Assembly: GCA_023150345.1 (NCBI GenBank)
Contig: JAKLLB010000032.1
Coordinates: forward strand, 1 to 40,418
Length of the DNA: 40,418 bases
Direction: 5' to 3'
Origin: Aquabacterium sp.
GTDB lineage: Bacteria > Pseudomonadota > Gammaproteobacteria > Burkholderiales > Burkholderiaceae_C
The notes under the pieces: model-generated
The model's input: the letters and a program-made list of their open reading frames with translations, nothing else
What the model was told of the DNA's origin: nothing
The model's database searches: none
Shown: piece by piece, positions 17,964 through 25,394 of the stretch
How the letters are laid out: each line of letters opens with the position of its first letter
Numbering within the stretch: the first letter of the stretch is position 1
Position numbers and translations under genes: made by a program

Positions 17964-18739
17964 CCGATACGCTCGCCCCCAAGCCTGTACCTGCCCCCCG
18001 CGACGCCACGCCTGCGGCGGCCTGGCGGCTGCTGCACGAGTCGGCATGCGCACCGTATCGGCGGTCTGGCCGCTTCGCCTGGCACTTCGCGCGCGGCAAG
18101 CTGGGGCGCGACCCCGTGTTCCGCGGCATGCTCGAGCGGGGCGATCTGCCAGCGCATGCCCATGTGGTGGACATCGGCTGCGGCCAGGGCCTGCTCGCGA
18201 GCCTGCTCGATGCCGTGCATGCGCTGCATGCACAGGGACGCTGGCCCTCGCAATGGCCGGCCGCGCCCATCGATACGCACTACACCGGGATCGAGCTGAT
18301 GCCGCGCGATGTCGGCCGCGCCGAGGCCGCCTTGGCTGGCCTGGTCCGTCGCCCGCAGTTCATCTGTGGCGACATGCGACTGGTGCCCTTGCCCGCCTGC
18401 CAGGCGGTGGTCATCCTCGACGTGCTGCACTACGTCGATCATGCCGCCCAGGCCGCGCTGCTGGCACGCGTGCATGCGGCGCTGGCATCGGGCGGGCGGC
18501 TGCTGCTGCGCGTAGGCGATGCCGCGCAGTCACGCGGCTATGCCGTCAGCCAGTGGGTCGACCGCATCGTCACCCTGGTGCGTGGGCACCGCGTGCCACC
18601 CACCTTCGGCCGGCCGTTGGCGCAGTGGATCGCCCTGCTCGAGGGCATCGGTTTCTCGGTGCGCAGCGTGCCCATGAGCCTGGGCACGCCGTTCGCCAAC
18701 GTCCTGCTGGTGGCCGACAAGGCCCGCGCGCTGCCATGA
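17960..18739 (+). CDS. SAM-dependent methyltransferase (class I)
   Basis: A 259-residue Rossmann-fold methyltransferase starting at GTG 17960 within the deacetylase stop. Motif I is VVDIGCGQGLLA (about residue 68), the acidic ribose-binding end is TGIELMPRD, and motif IV is CQAVVILDVLHYVDH. Aryl-polyene loci often contain a methyltransferase acting on the aryl head (ring or O-methyl); this is the likely role but the target is not determined by sequence. The stop overlaps the next ATG by 4 bases. Confidence 0.85.
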   Translation: MTDTLAPKPVPAPRDATPAAAWRLLHESACAPYRRSGRFAWHFARGKLGRDPVFRGMLERGDLPAHAHVVDIGCGQGLLASLLDAVHALHAQGRWPSQWPAAPIDTHYTGIELMPRDVGRAEAALAGLVRRPQFICGDMRLVPLPACQAVVILDVLHYVDHAAQAALLARVHAALASGGRLLLRVGDAAQSRGYAVSQWVDRIVTLVRGHRVPPTFGRPLAQWIALLEGIGFSVRSVPMSLGTPFANVLLVADKARALP

Positions 18740-19233
18740 CGAACTCTCCGCACCTGCTGGAGCGTGCGGGCATCCTGGCGCGCATCCCGCACCAGGGGCG
18801 CATGGCGCTGCTCGACGCGCTGTGTGATTGGTCCCCCTCGCATGTGCACTGCACCGCCACCGGCCACGCCGACGCCAACCACCCGCTGCGCACACCCGGT
18901 GGTCTGCTGGCGGCGGCGGCGATCGAATACGCTGCCCAGGCCATGGCCTTGCACGGCGCGCTGGTCGCGCCGCCCCAGGGCACGCCCACGCCGGGATACC
19001 TGGCCAGCGTGCGCCAGGTGCGTTTGAGCGTGGCCACGTTGCACGACCGGCCGGGCCCGCTGCACGTGCGCGCGCAGCGCCTGGCTGGCGACGAACGGCA
19101 AATACTCTACACGTTCGAGGTGAGCGACGGCGATGGCGTCTGCCTGGCCGACGGCCGCGCCACCGTCGTCCTCAACACGCCTGCCACCCTGCCGGGCCAC
19201 GCTGCATCGGCGCTGCCTGGACGCACAACATGA
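18736..19233 (+). CDS. Hotdog-fold 3-hydroxyacyl-ACP dehydratase, COG4706-like (ApeP-like)
   Basis: A 165-residue hotdog protein starting ATG 18736 (ATGA overlap with the methyltransferase). It has the N-terminal signature IPHQGRMALLDALCDW and a central helix GGLLAAAAIEYAAQAMALHGAL, the pattern of the second dehydratase of aryl-polyene pathways, which forms a heterodimer with the small FabZ-like partner (here at 12619). It lacks the GHFPG catalytic histidine motif, consistent with a partner subunit role. It overlaps the reductase gene as ATGA. Confidence 0.83.
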   Translation: MTNSPHLLERAGILARIPHQGRMALLDALCDWSPSHVHCTATGHADANHPLRTPGGLLAAAAIEYAAQAMALHGALVAPPQGTPTPGYLASVRQVRLSVATLHDRPGPLHVRAQRLAGDERQILYTFEVSDGDGVCLADGRATVVLNTPATLPGHAASALPGRTT

Positions 19234-19967
19234 ACGCATCCCTGGCCGGCAAGCGGGCCCTGGTCACCGGCGCCAGCGGCGCCCTGGGCGCAGCCATCGC
19301 ACGACGCCTGGCCGCCGACGGTGCCACCGTGCTGCTGCACGCCGCGCGCCGCGCCGAGGCCGTGCAGGCGCTGGCCGACGAGCTCATCGCCACGGGCGCC
19401 CGGGCCGAAGTGCATGTGTTCGACCTCACCGACGCGGCCGCCGCGCAGGCAGCGGCCACGTCCATGCTGGCGGCAGGGCCGGTGCAGGTCATCGTGAACA
19501 ATGCCGGCATCCATGACGATGCGGTGTTCCCCGGCATGCGCGCCGACCAGTGGCATCGCGTGATCGACGTCAGCCTCCATGGCTTCTTTCACATCACCCA
19601 GCCACTGCTGCTGCCCATGCTGCGCACACGCTGGGGACGCATCATCAACCTGTCGTCGGTGGCCGCGCTGATGGGCAACCGCGGGCAGGTGAACTACGCC
19701 GCAGCCAAGGGCGCCCTCAACAGCGCCACCCGCGCCCTGGCGCTCGAAGTGGCCAGCCGCGGCGTTACCGTTAACGCAGTGGCGCCGGGCATCATCGCAT
19801 CGCCCATGGCCGATGCGGTGTTCGACGCGGCCACCGTCAAGCAGATGGTGCCCGCGCAGCGCGCCGGCACGCCGCAGGAGGTGGCCGACCTGGTCGCGTT
19901 CCTCGCCAGTCCGGCGGCCGCGTACATCACAGGCCAGATCATCTCCATCAACGGCGGCATGGCCTGA
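19230..19967 (+). CDS. 3-oxoacyl-ACP reductase, FabG-like (ApeQ-like)
   Basis: A 245-residue SDR ketoreductase from ATG 19230. It has TGASGALG (about residue 13), NNAGIHDDAVFPGM near 89, the active-site serine in NLSSVAALMGNRGQ, the catalytic YAAAKGA, and the FabG-type ending ITGQIISINGGMA. It would reduce the 3-oxoacyl-ACP formed in each elongation cycle. In related loci the next gene is a ketosynthase; here the operon ends with only a short membrane ORF. Confidence 0.9.
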   Translation: MNASLAGKRALVTGASGALGAAIARRLAADGATVLLHAARRAEAVQALADELIATGARAEVHVFDLTDAAAAQAAATSMLAAGPVQVIVNNAGIHDDAVFPGMRADQWHRVIDVSLHGFFHITQPLLLPMLRTRWGRIINLSSVAALMGNRGQVNYAAAKGALNSATRALALEVASRGVTVNAVAPGIIASPMADAVFDAATVKQMVPAQRAGTPQEVADLVAFLASPAAAYITGQIISINGGMA

Positions 19968-20034
19968 GCACCACCGCGGCGCGTGGGCCAGGCGCGCCGA
20001 GCCCGCGGCTTGCAATCGTGCCACCCGGCCCCAG

Positions 20035-20205
20035 ATGGCGACGATGAAGATCGACCTGCACTGGCGCAAGCCGCTGTTCTATCTGTTGCTGCCTATCCTG
20101 GTGTTCCTGGCCTTCGTCGGATTCCCGCCCCCGTTCGCACCCCTGCGACCCCCACGTGCCGAGCAGGAGCAGTCGGAGCCTGCAGAGCGCGAGTCCAAGA
20201 ATTAG
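20035..20205 (+). CDS. Possible 56-residue single-span membrane protein
   Basis: A short ORF 67 bases after the reductase gene, in the same orientation, running to TAG 20203-20205. The translation has a basic n-region (MKIDLHWRKP), one hydrophobic helix (residues 14-30, LFYLLLPILVFLAFVGF) and a charged, proline-rich C-terminal tail. It is too short to assign to a family. No strong ribosome site is visible upstream of ATG 20035 or of the alternative ATG 20044. The clean amphitopic layout suggests a real product, but it may be spurious. Confidence 0.4.
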   Translation: MATMKIDLHWRKPLFYLLLPILVFLAFVGFPPPFAPLRPPRAEQEQSEPAERESKN

Positions 20206-20227
20206 GACGCGCAACCGGTCTGCGCGA

Positions 20228-21007
20228 CTACCGCTGAAACGGCCGCATCCCCAGCAGCCGCCGGGCGATGAGCGCGGGCAGGCGCAGCGCGAACTCCAGC
20301 ACCAGTCGGGTGTGCATCCACGTGAGCAGGACGTTGTCGCGGCCGTATCGGAAGTGCGAGATGCCGCCTTCGTCGGCGCGCAGGTATTTCACCGGCGCGT
20401 TGATGTTGATGGGCTTGACGCCGCGCCACGCCAGGCGCACCACCAGTTCGGTGTCGAAGTCGAAGCGGCGCATCCAGCGCTGGCGGTTCATCACGGCCAC
20501 CAGTTCGCGGGCCGGGTAGACGCGAAACCCGTAGAGGGAGTCGCCGATACCGGCGCCCAGGGTTTCCAGGTTGGTCCAGGCGTTGGAGATGCGCCGTCCG
20601 CGCACGCGCAGCAGCGGGGCGCTGGCATCGAACACCGGGCGACCCAACACCATGACTTCGGGCCGCGCGATCGACTGCTGCATGAAGGTCGGTATGAGTG
20701 CCGCCGGGTGCTGGCCGTCGGCGTCCATCGTCAGCACGTGGGTGTAGCCGGCGGCCAGGGCCTCGCGCACTCCGTGCAGCACCGCGGCGCCCTTGCCCTG
20801 GTTGCGCGACAGCACGATCACTCGCAGGCCGGGGTCGGCCGCGGCCACGGCCTGCAGGGGTTCGGCCGAGCCATCGGTGCTGCCGTCGATCACCACCCAC
20901 ACCGGGTGCCACTGGGCGCGCGCGGCACGCACCGTCTCCAGCAGCAGGCGGCCGGTGTTGTAGCTGGGAATCAGCACCAGATGGGTGCTGGATGCGCGAC
21001 TGGGCAT
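20228..21007 (-). CDS. Family 2 glycosyltransferase
   Basis: A 259-residue GT-A fold enzyme from ATG 21007, four bases after the acyltransferase stop. The nucleotide-sugar/metal region is visible: HLVLIPSYNTGRLLLETV, DGSTDGS, NQGKGAAV and the DXD motif in LTMDADGQHP. The protein has no transmembrane helices at the C-terminus, unlike polyprenyl-phosphate glucosyltransferases. It is the last gene of the reverse operon and probably adds the sugar to which the polyene or its lipid anchor is attached; xanthomonadin and related aryl-polyene loci commonly contain such an enzyme. Confidence 0.88.
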   Translation of the reverse strand: MPSRASSTHLVLIPSYNTGRLLLETVRAARAQWHPVWVVIDGSTDGSAEPLQAVAAADPGLRVIVLSRNQGKGAAVLHGVREALAAGYTHVLTMDADGQHPAALIPTFMQQSIARPEVMVLGRPVFDASAPLLRVRGRRISNAWTNLETLGAGIGDSLYGFRVYPARELVAVMNRQRWMRRFDFDTELVVRLAWRGVKPININAPVKYLRADEGGISHFRYGRDNVLLTWMHTRLVLEFALRLPALIARRLLGMRPFQR

Positions 21008-21011
21008 GTTG

Positions 21012-21875
21012 TCAGGCCGCCGGCTCGCCGGGGGCGGACGACGCCGAGGCTGGTGCGGGCGAGTCGACCGCCGCAGACGTGTCGTCCGCATGCTCGTGCG
21101 GACTCAACCCGCGGCGGAAATAGGCTTCCAGTTCGCGCAGGCGGGCGTCGGCGTCGCGGCTGGGCACGAAGCGCTCGCCCAGGCGCACCGTGAAGACGAT
21201 GGGCAACGGCGGCAGGCGCCACAAGGGCCAGCCCTTGCCCAGGTAGGGCGAGGTGGTGTCGATGAACACCGTCTGGATCGGTGCCGGCGCCAGCTTGGCG
21301 ATCAGTGTGACACCCGGCATGAACGGATTCAGCGGTTTTTGCGTGGTGCGCGTGCCCTCGGGAAACATGACCAGTTGTCCGCCGTCGCGCAAGTCCTGCA
21401 CCGCGTGGCGCACCATCGCCACCGGTGCTTCATTGCTGATGTAGCGCGCCAGGCGGGCACCGGCGCCCAGGAAGATGTTGCGCAGCAGGCTGGCCTTCAT
21501 GATGCAGGTGGCGCGCGGCAGCCGGGCCACGAGCATCAGCGCGTCGAGCATGCTCGGGTGGTTGGCCACGATGATCAGGCCGGGCTCGTTGCGCAGGGCA
21601 TCGAGCACATCGGCTTCGAGCCGCAGCATGCCGCAGGCACGGGCGAGGGCCCAGAACAGCCGGTATCCGTAGGCGATTCCTGCGCGACCCACCGCCAGCC
21701 CGCGGGCGCGCGGCAGCAGCGGGTGCAGCACCAGCGCGATCAGGTTCCAACTGAGCGACAGCAGGCCGAGGAACAGCAGCAGCGCCCACAGCAGCGGCGT
21801 GGCCACCAACGCCAGCGGCCAGGCTGCGGGTCTGCCTGCAGGTGCGCGCGCGGTGATGGGTGAGGAAGGGGCCAT
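21012..21875 (-). CDS. PlsC-like 1-acylglycerol-3-phosphate acyltransferase family protein
   Basis: A 287-residue acyltransferase. A membrane segment at residues 22-52 is followed by the catalytic HX4D in NHPSMLD (about residue 106) and the substrate-binding FPEGTR (about 172). The C-terminus is a serine/alanine-rich, apparently disordered tail of 25 residues. This is a second acyltransferase type in the locus, distinct from the LpxL-like one, and may build a lysophosphatidic or ornithine-like anchor lipid or acylate the sugar. It begins 9 bases after the MipA-like stop. Confidence 0.86.
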   Translation of the reverse strand: MAPSSPITARAPAGRPAAWPLALVATPLLWALLLFLGLLSLSWNLIALVLHPLLPRARGLAVGRAGIAYGYRLFWALARACGMLRLEADVLDALRNEPGLIIVANHPSMLDALMLVARLPRATCIMKASLLRNIFLGAGARLARYISNEAPVAMVRHAVQDLRDGGQLVMFPEGTRTTQKPLNPFMPGVTLIAKLAPAPIQTVFIDTTSPYLGKGWPLWRLPPLPIVFTVRLGERFVPSRDADARLRELEAYFRRGLSPHEHADDTSAAVDSPAPASASSAPGEPAA

Positions 21876-21884
21876 CGCCGATGA

Positions 21885-22742
21885 TCAGTCGTTCGCAGGT
21901 GCAGGCGCGGGCCGCGACGACGCCGCGAATACCCACGAGAGCGCGGCGCCGAACGCCACATGCTGGTGGCGGCGCACCAGCGGGCTGGCTTCGAAGGCGG
22001 CGCCTGACAAGCTGTCTGCCTTCACGAACAAGCCGGTCCAGCGGTCGCCATCGCGGCGCGACAACGCCGCGATGGCGGAAAACCCGGCCGCGCCGCCCGC
22101 GGAGTGAAACACGGGCCGGTCGGCTCGGGCGTACTCGGGCGCCACATCGTAGAAATAGGCGTGTTGCCGCCGGCTGCCGTACACCGGGCCAGCCAGGAGG
22201 CCCAGGTTCCAGCCGCCCACCGACTGGACATCGAGGTTGAAGTGCGGATGGCTGATCCAGCCCACCATGCGAGGCCGCGACTCCAGGGTCAGGGCCGCCC
22301 GCACCGGCACACGCAGGTCGAGCTTCCAGTTGCCACCGCGTGCCAAGGTCCAGTTCAGGTTGGGCCCCAGCTCGCCGGTGGGGGCCAGGTCGGGCATGCC
22401 CTCGCGGGCATGGCTGTCGCGGCTGCGCGTGGGCGCGCTGGCCGATGCACTCAGGTCCAGTTCGAGATCGGGGGAGTCGAACAGCACGGCCCTCGCGCCG
22501 TCGCGGTCGGCTTTGAAGATGGTGCCGCGGTAGGCCACGTAGGGCACCGGCAGCAGCCACAGGTGTGACTGGTCCGAGCCTCGGTAATGCGGCAGGCGCA
22601 GCATGCCTGCACCGATGCCCAGTTCCCACAGCGGTGCCGCGTGGGCGGCCGTGCCGAGGGCCATGGCCGCGGCGGCCAGGCCACGGGCAACGCCGCCGCA
22701 AGCCCGGCGCGGAGCGACCCGAGGGGAGCGGGTCGCCGTCAT
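21885..22742 (-). CDS. MipA/OmpV family outer-membrane protein
   Basis: A 285-residue exported protein with an arginine-rich n-region and a signal peptide ending about residue 35 (GTAAHA-APLWEL). The mature part is beta-strand-like: alternating hydrophobic residues, with the family-like opening WELGIGAGMLRLPHYRGSDQSHLWLLPVPYVAYRG and the terminal aromatic strand HVAFGAALSWVFA. MipA/OmpV proteins are about 250-290 residue barrels of mostly unknown function. Its start overlaps the chorismatase stop (ATGA), so it belongs to the pigment operon and could help place the polyene in the outer membrane. Confidence 0.8.
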   Translation of the reverse strand: MTATRSPRVAPRRACGGVARGLAAAAMALGTAAHAAPLWELGIGAGMLRLPHYRGSDQSHLWLLPVPYVAYRGTIFKADRDGARAVLFDSPDLELDLSASASAPTRSRDSHAREGMPDLAPTGELGPNLNWTLARGGNWKLDLRVPVRAALTLESRPRMVGWISHPHFNLDVQSVGGWNLGLLAGPVYGSRRQHAYFYDVAPEYARADRPVFHSAGGAAGFSAIAALSRRDGDRWTGLFVKADSLSGAAFEASPLVRRHQHVAFGAALSWVFAASSRPAPAPAND

Positions 22743-23809
22743 GGCCCGCTTGGCGATGGGCCGGCCACTGCATGACCCTCGATCTCGACCAGGAGATCGG
22801 TTCTGCAGATGTCGGCCTGGAGGAAGACGGCGCGCGCCAGCGCCGGAGCACGCGCCCCCCAGCGCTGGGCCATCACGTCGCGCACGGCGTCGGCATGTTC
22901 TGCATGTCGAACGTACACGTTGAGCACGAGATCGTCGCGCCCGATTCGCGTACCACTGGCTGCCGCAACCTCGAGCAGGGTTTCGATGTTGGCGAGCGTT
23001 TCATGCGTCTGCGCCCGCGGGTCGCCGGGGTGCACGGTGGCATGGCCCACGATGCTGGCCGTGCCCGACAGCCACAGGCCGCGACGGCCCGGGCCGATGT
23101 CGGCCAGCGCCGCGCGCGAGAACGTCGGTGCGCGCGGTCCGTAGTCGGTCGGGTAGCGATAGGCCGACACCTGCCTGGGGTTCTCGAGCGGCACCGGTGG
23201 GCGGCGGCAGGCCAGCACACCGATGCACAACGGCCCGGAGCGTGTGCCCAGCGCGCACGCGGCGGGCGCACCTTCGAAGGCCGCCTGCCCCGCCTGCGTG
23301 AACGCCTGCTGGCGCCCGATGTTGAATCGACGATAGCGCTCGAGGCCGTCCTCGACCTCGTTGATGCGCGGGATGTAGTTCCACAGCCGCACGGGGTGGG
23401 CGAAGCCGGTATCGCGCAGCGCCTGGAACAGGTCGAGATAGGCCGCCTGCACCCGCTGGCGCAGCGACTGCGGGTTGGCCTCGTCTTCGTTCACCTGCAT
23501 GGCGCCGAACAACCACTCGGCCCCGTGCCGCCAGTGCAGGGCGCCGGTGCGACCCTGGGCATGCGGGCCGGGTGTGCACCAGGCATCGACGAAATGCGAT
23601 GGCTCGCCGAGCACGGGCAGGATGGGGGCGAGGTCAGTGGGCTCGACGGCATGCGCACCCAGGCACAGCCGGCCCAGCGGCTGCGCAAGGTTCGCGCCGC
23701 GGACGGCCCACAGGTGGCCACTGTTGGCGCCGGGTTGCGGCGCGACAGGCGACGCAACGGCATCGTTGGCACGGCTGCCGCGCCGGGCATGCAGGACCGG
23801 CTCGGTCAT
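22739..23809 (-). CDS. Chorismatase of the FkbO/Hyg5/XanB2 family
   Basis: A 356-residue protein starting at ATG 23809, overlapping the halogenase stop as ATGA. Several segments fit chorismatases: RLWNYIPRINEVEDGLERYRRF split across residues about 120-141, then NIGRQQAF, SGTASIVGHATVHPGD (about 244) and the C-terminal LQADICRTDLLVEIEG. These enzymes split chorismate into pyruvate plus 3-hydroxybenzoate or a dihydroxy-dihydrobenzoate; XanB2 of Xanthomonas gives 3- and 4-hydroxybenzoate. Here it would supply the aryl starter for the polyene, replacing the tyrosine or histidine ammonia-lyase of other aryl-polyene loci. It can look superficially like RidA-type proteins because of its fold. Which benzoate is made cannot be decided from sequence alone. 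Confidence 0.82.
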   Translation of the reverse strand: MTEPVLHARRGSRANDAVASPVAPQPGANSGHLWAVRGANLAQPLGRLCLGAHAVEPTDLAPILPVLGEPSHFVDAWCTPGPHAQGRTGALHWRHGAEWLFGAMQVNEDEANPQSLRQRVQAAYLDLFQALRDTGFAHPVRLWNYIPRINEVEDGLERYRRFNIGRQQAFTQAGQAAFEGAPAACALGTRSGPLCIGVLACRRPPVPLENPRQVSAYRYPTDYGPRAPTFSRAALADIGPGRRGLWLSGTASIVGHATVHPGDPRAQTHETLANIETLLEVAAASGTRIGRDDLVLNVYVRHAEHADAVRDVMAQRWGARAPALARAVFLQADICRTDLLVEIEGHAVAGPSPSGP

Positions 23810-25152
23810 CGGGCGTCCAGCACGTTCTCGCCGCTCAGCGGCCCCGCGTCTCGGATGTTGCGACGCCGGCGGAGCATCGACCGCAGCGTGCGCGGCAGGT
23901 GGCCGAGCGACATCAGCCAGTAGACGATCTTCAGGATGCGCAGCGAACCCCAGATCGGCGTGCTGCCGTAGATGTCGCCCGCGAGCAGCGAAAGCATGGC
24001 TTCCTTCACCCGCCACGGATTCTGCGGATGCATGAACAGCTCGCGCATGGTGGGGTTGGTCACGCGGAAAATGAACCAGGAGAACTCGCGCGGTCCCTTG
24101 CGCATCATGGCCTCGAAGCGTTGCCGGGCGGCAGCGGCTTCGGCCGGGCGGTCCAGCCGCGTGGCCACGAGTTCGGCCCCCTCGAAGGCGGCGTACATGG
24201 CAAGGTAGACACCCGACGAAAACACCGGGTCGATGAATGCGTAGGCGTCGCCCAGCAGAACATAGCGGTCACCGGTGCAATGGGTGGCGCTGTACGAGTA
24301 GTTGCCGGTGGCATGCACCTGGCCATCGACGAGCGTGGCACCCTCCAGTCGGGCGGCAAGCTCGGGGCACATCGCGATGGTGTCCGCGAAGAACGCATCG
24401 AGCGGCTTGTCGCGGGACTTCAGGTAATAGGGCCAGCACACAGCGCCGATGCTGGTCGTGCCATCGGCCAGCGGAATGAACCAGAACCAACCGTGCTGGA
24501 ACCAGAAGATCGAGATGTTGCCTTCGAGCTTGCCCTCGAGTCGTCGCGCGCCCTGGAAGTGCGCGAACAACGCCGAGCTGTTGTGGCGCGTGTTGCGCTG
24601 CTTGCAGCGCATCCGGTTGGCCAGAAAGGTGTCGCGTCCGGAGGCGTCGACGACAAAGCGCGCGCGATAGCGACGGGCGCTCCCGTCTTCGAGCTCGACC
24701 TGCACATCGGCGCCATCGTCATCGAACGCGACGTCGCGCACGCGGGCGCCTTCGGTGACGCGGGCGCCGGCCGCGGCTGCATGGCGAAAGAGGATGTCGT
24801 CCAGATCGGATCGCCGAACCTGCCACGCATAGGGCATGGACTTGTCCCAGGCATCGGCGAACTCGACGTAGCTTCGGTGCGCGTGCGTGGGCGAGCAGAA
24901 CTCGACGCCCCACTTGCGCATGCCGATGCGCTCGACCTGCTCGCGCACGCCCAGGCGGTCGAACAGCTGCGCGTTGGCCGGCAGGAGCGACTCGCCCACG
25001 TGAAACCGCGGGTGATGCGCCTTCTCCAGCATGACCACATGGCGGCCCTGGCGGGCCAGCAAGGTGGCGATGGTCGAGCCGGCCGGGCCGCCACCGATCA
25101 CCAGCACGTCGCATGCGTGCACCTGCTCGGGTTCGGGCGTAACGGTGTTCAT
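23806..25152 (-). CDS. Flavin-dependent halogenase-like FAD oxidoreductase
   Basis: A 448-residue flavoprotein with an N-terminal dinucleotide-binding motif [12 protein letters not shown] (about residue 16). The halogenase WxWxIP motif is present as GWFWFIPL (about 222), and GMRKWGVEF (about 78) resembles the KxG element with the catalytic lysine of phenol- and pyrrole-type halogenases. [15 protein letters not shown] is the second FAD motif. It is the first gene of the reverse operon and is followed by the chorismatase; xanthomonadins are brominated aryl polyenes, so halogenation of the aryl head is the likely reaction. Relatives include hydroxylases that lost halogenase activity, so this is probable, not certain. 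Confidence 0.8.
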   Translation of the reverse strand: MNTVTPEPEQVHACDVLVIGGGPAGSTIATLLARQGRHVVMLEKAHHPRFHVGESLLPANAQLFDRLGVREQVERIGMRKWGVEFCSPTHAHRSYVEFADAWDKSMPYAWQVRRSDLDDILFRHAAAAGARVTEGARVRDVAFDDDGADVQVELEDGSARRYRARFVVDASGRDTFLANRMRCKQRNTRHNSSALFAHFQGARRLEGKLEGNISIFWFQHGWFWFIPLADGTTSIGAVCWPYYLKSRDKPLDAFFADTIAMCPELAARLEGATLVDGQVHATGNYSYSATHCTGDRYVLLGDAYAFIDPVFSSGVYLAMYAAFEGAELVATRLDRPAEAAAARQRFEAMMRKGPREFSWFIFRVTNPTMRELFMHPQNPWRVKEAMLSLLAGDIYGSTPIWGSLRILKIVYWLMSLGHLPRTLRSMLRRRRNIRDAGPLSGENVLDAR

Positions 25153-25257
25153 CGGGTCCTCGTCGGTCGGCGAGCTCAGCGGCGCGGCGGTGGTGGCCGG
25201 CTGGCCGGATGGTCGTGCCTGCCGGGGTACGGCGAGGGCACTTGCGTGCGTCGGGCA

Positions 25258-25263
25258 TTATGC
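25258..25263 (-). promoter_or_regulatory. Possible -10 box for the reverse (halogenase) operon inside an inverted repeat
   Basis: On the - strand the hexamer CATAAT lies about 106 bases before the halogenase ATG. It sits in a short inverted repeat on the + strand, GGCAT-T-ATGCC (25254-25264), followed by the palindrome GGCATGCC (25268-25275), so a repressor or activator site is possible. No clear -35 box was found. Confidence 0.25.
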
Positions 25264-25394
25264 CGAAGGCATGCCACGGCCCTGCGCTGGTGCATGTCCC
25301 TAGTTCGGCGATGGCGGTGGCTGCCCGGCACCGCCTGCAAGTGGTATGGCAAACTCGCGCGCTTCGCGTTTTCCAGGCCCACGGGGCGCCTGCC

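Noticed and set aside
20206-20227. Bidirectional terminator between the convergent pigment operons
   Set aside because: Only a 6-bp stem (CGCGCA 20208-20213 with TGCGCG 20221-20226) without T runs on either side; too weak to call.
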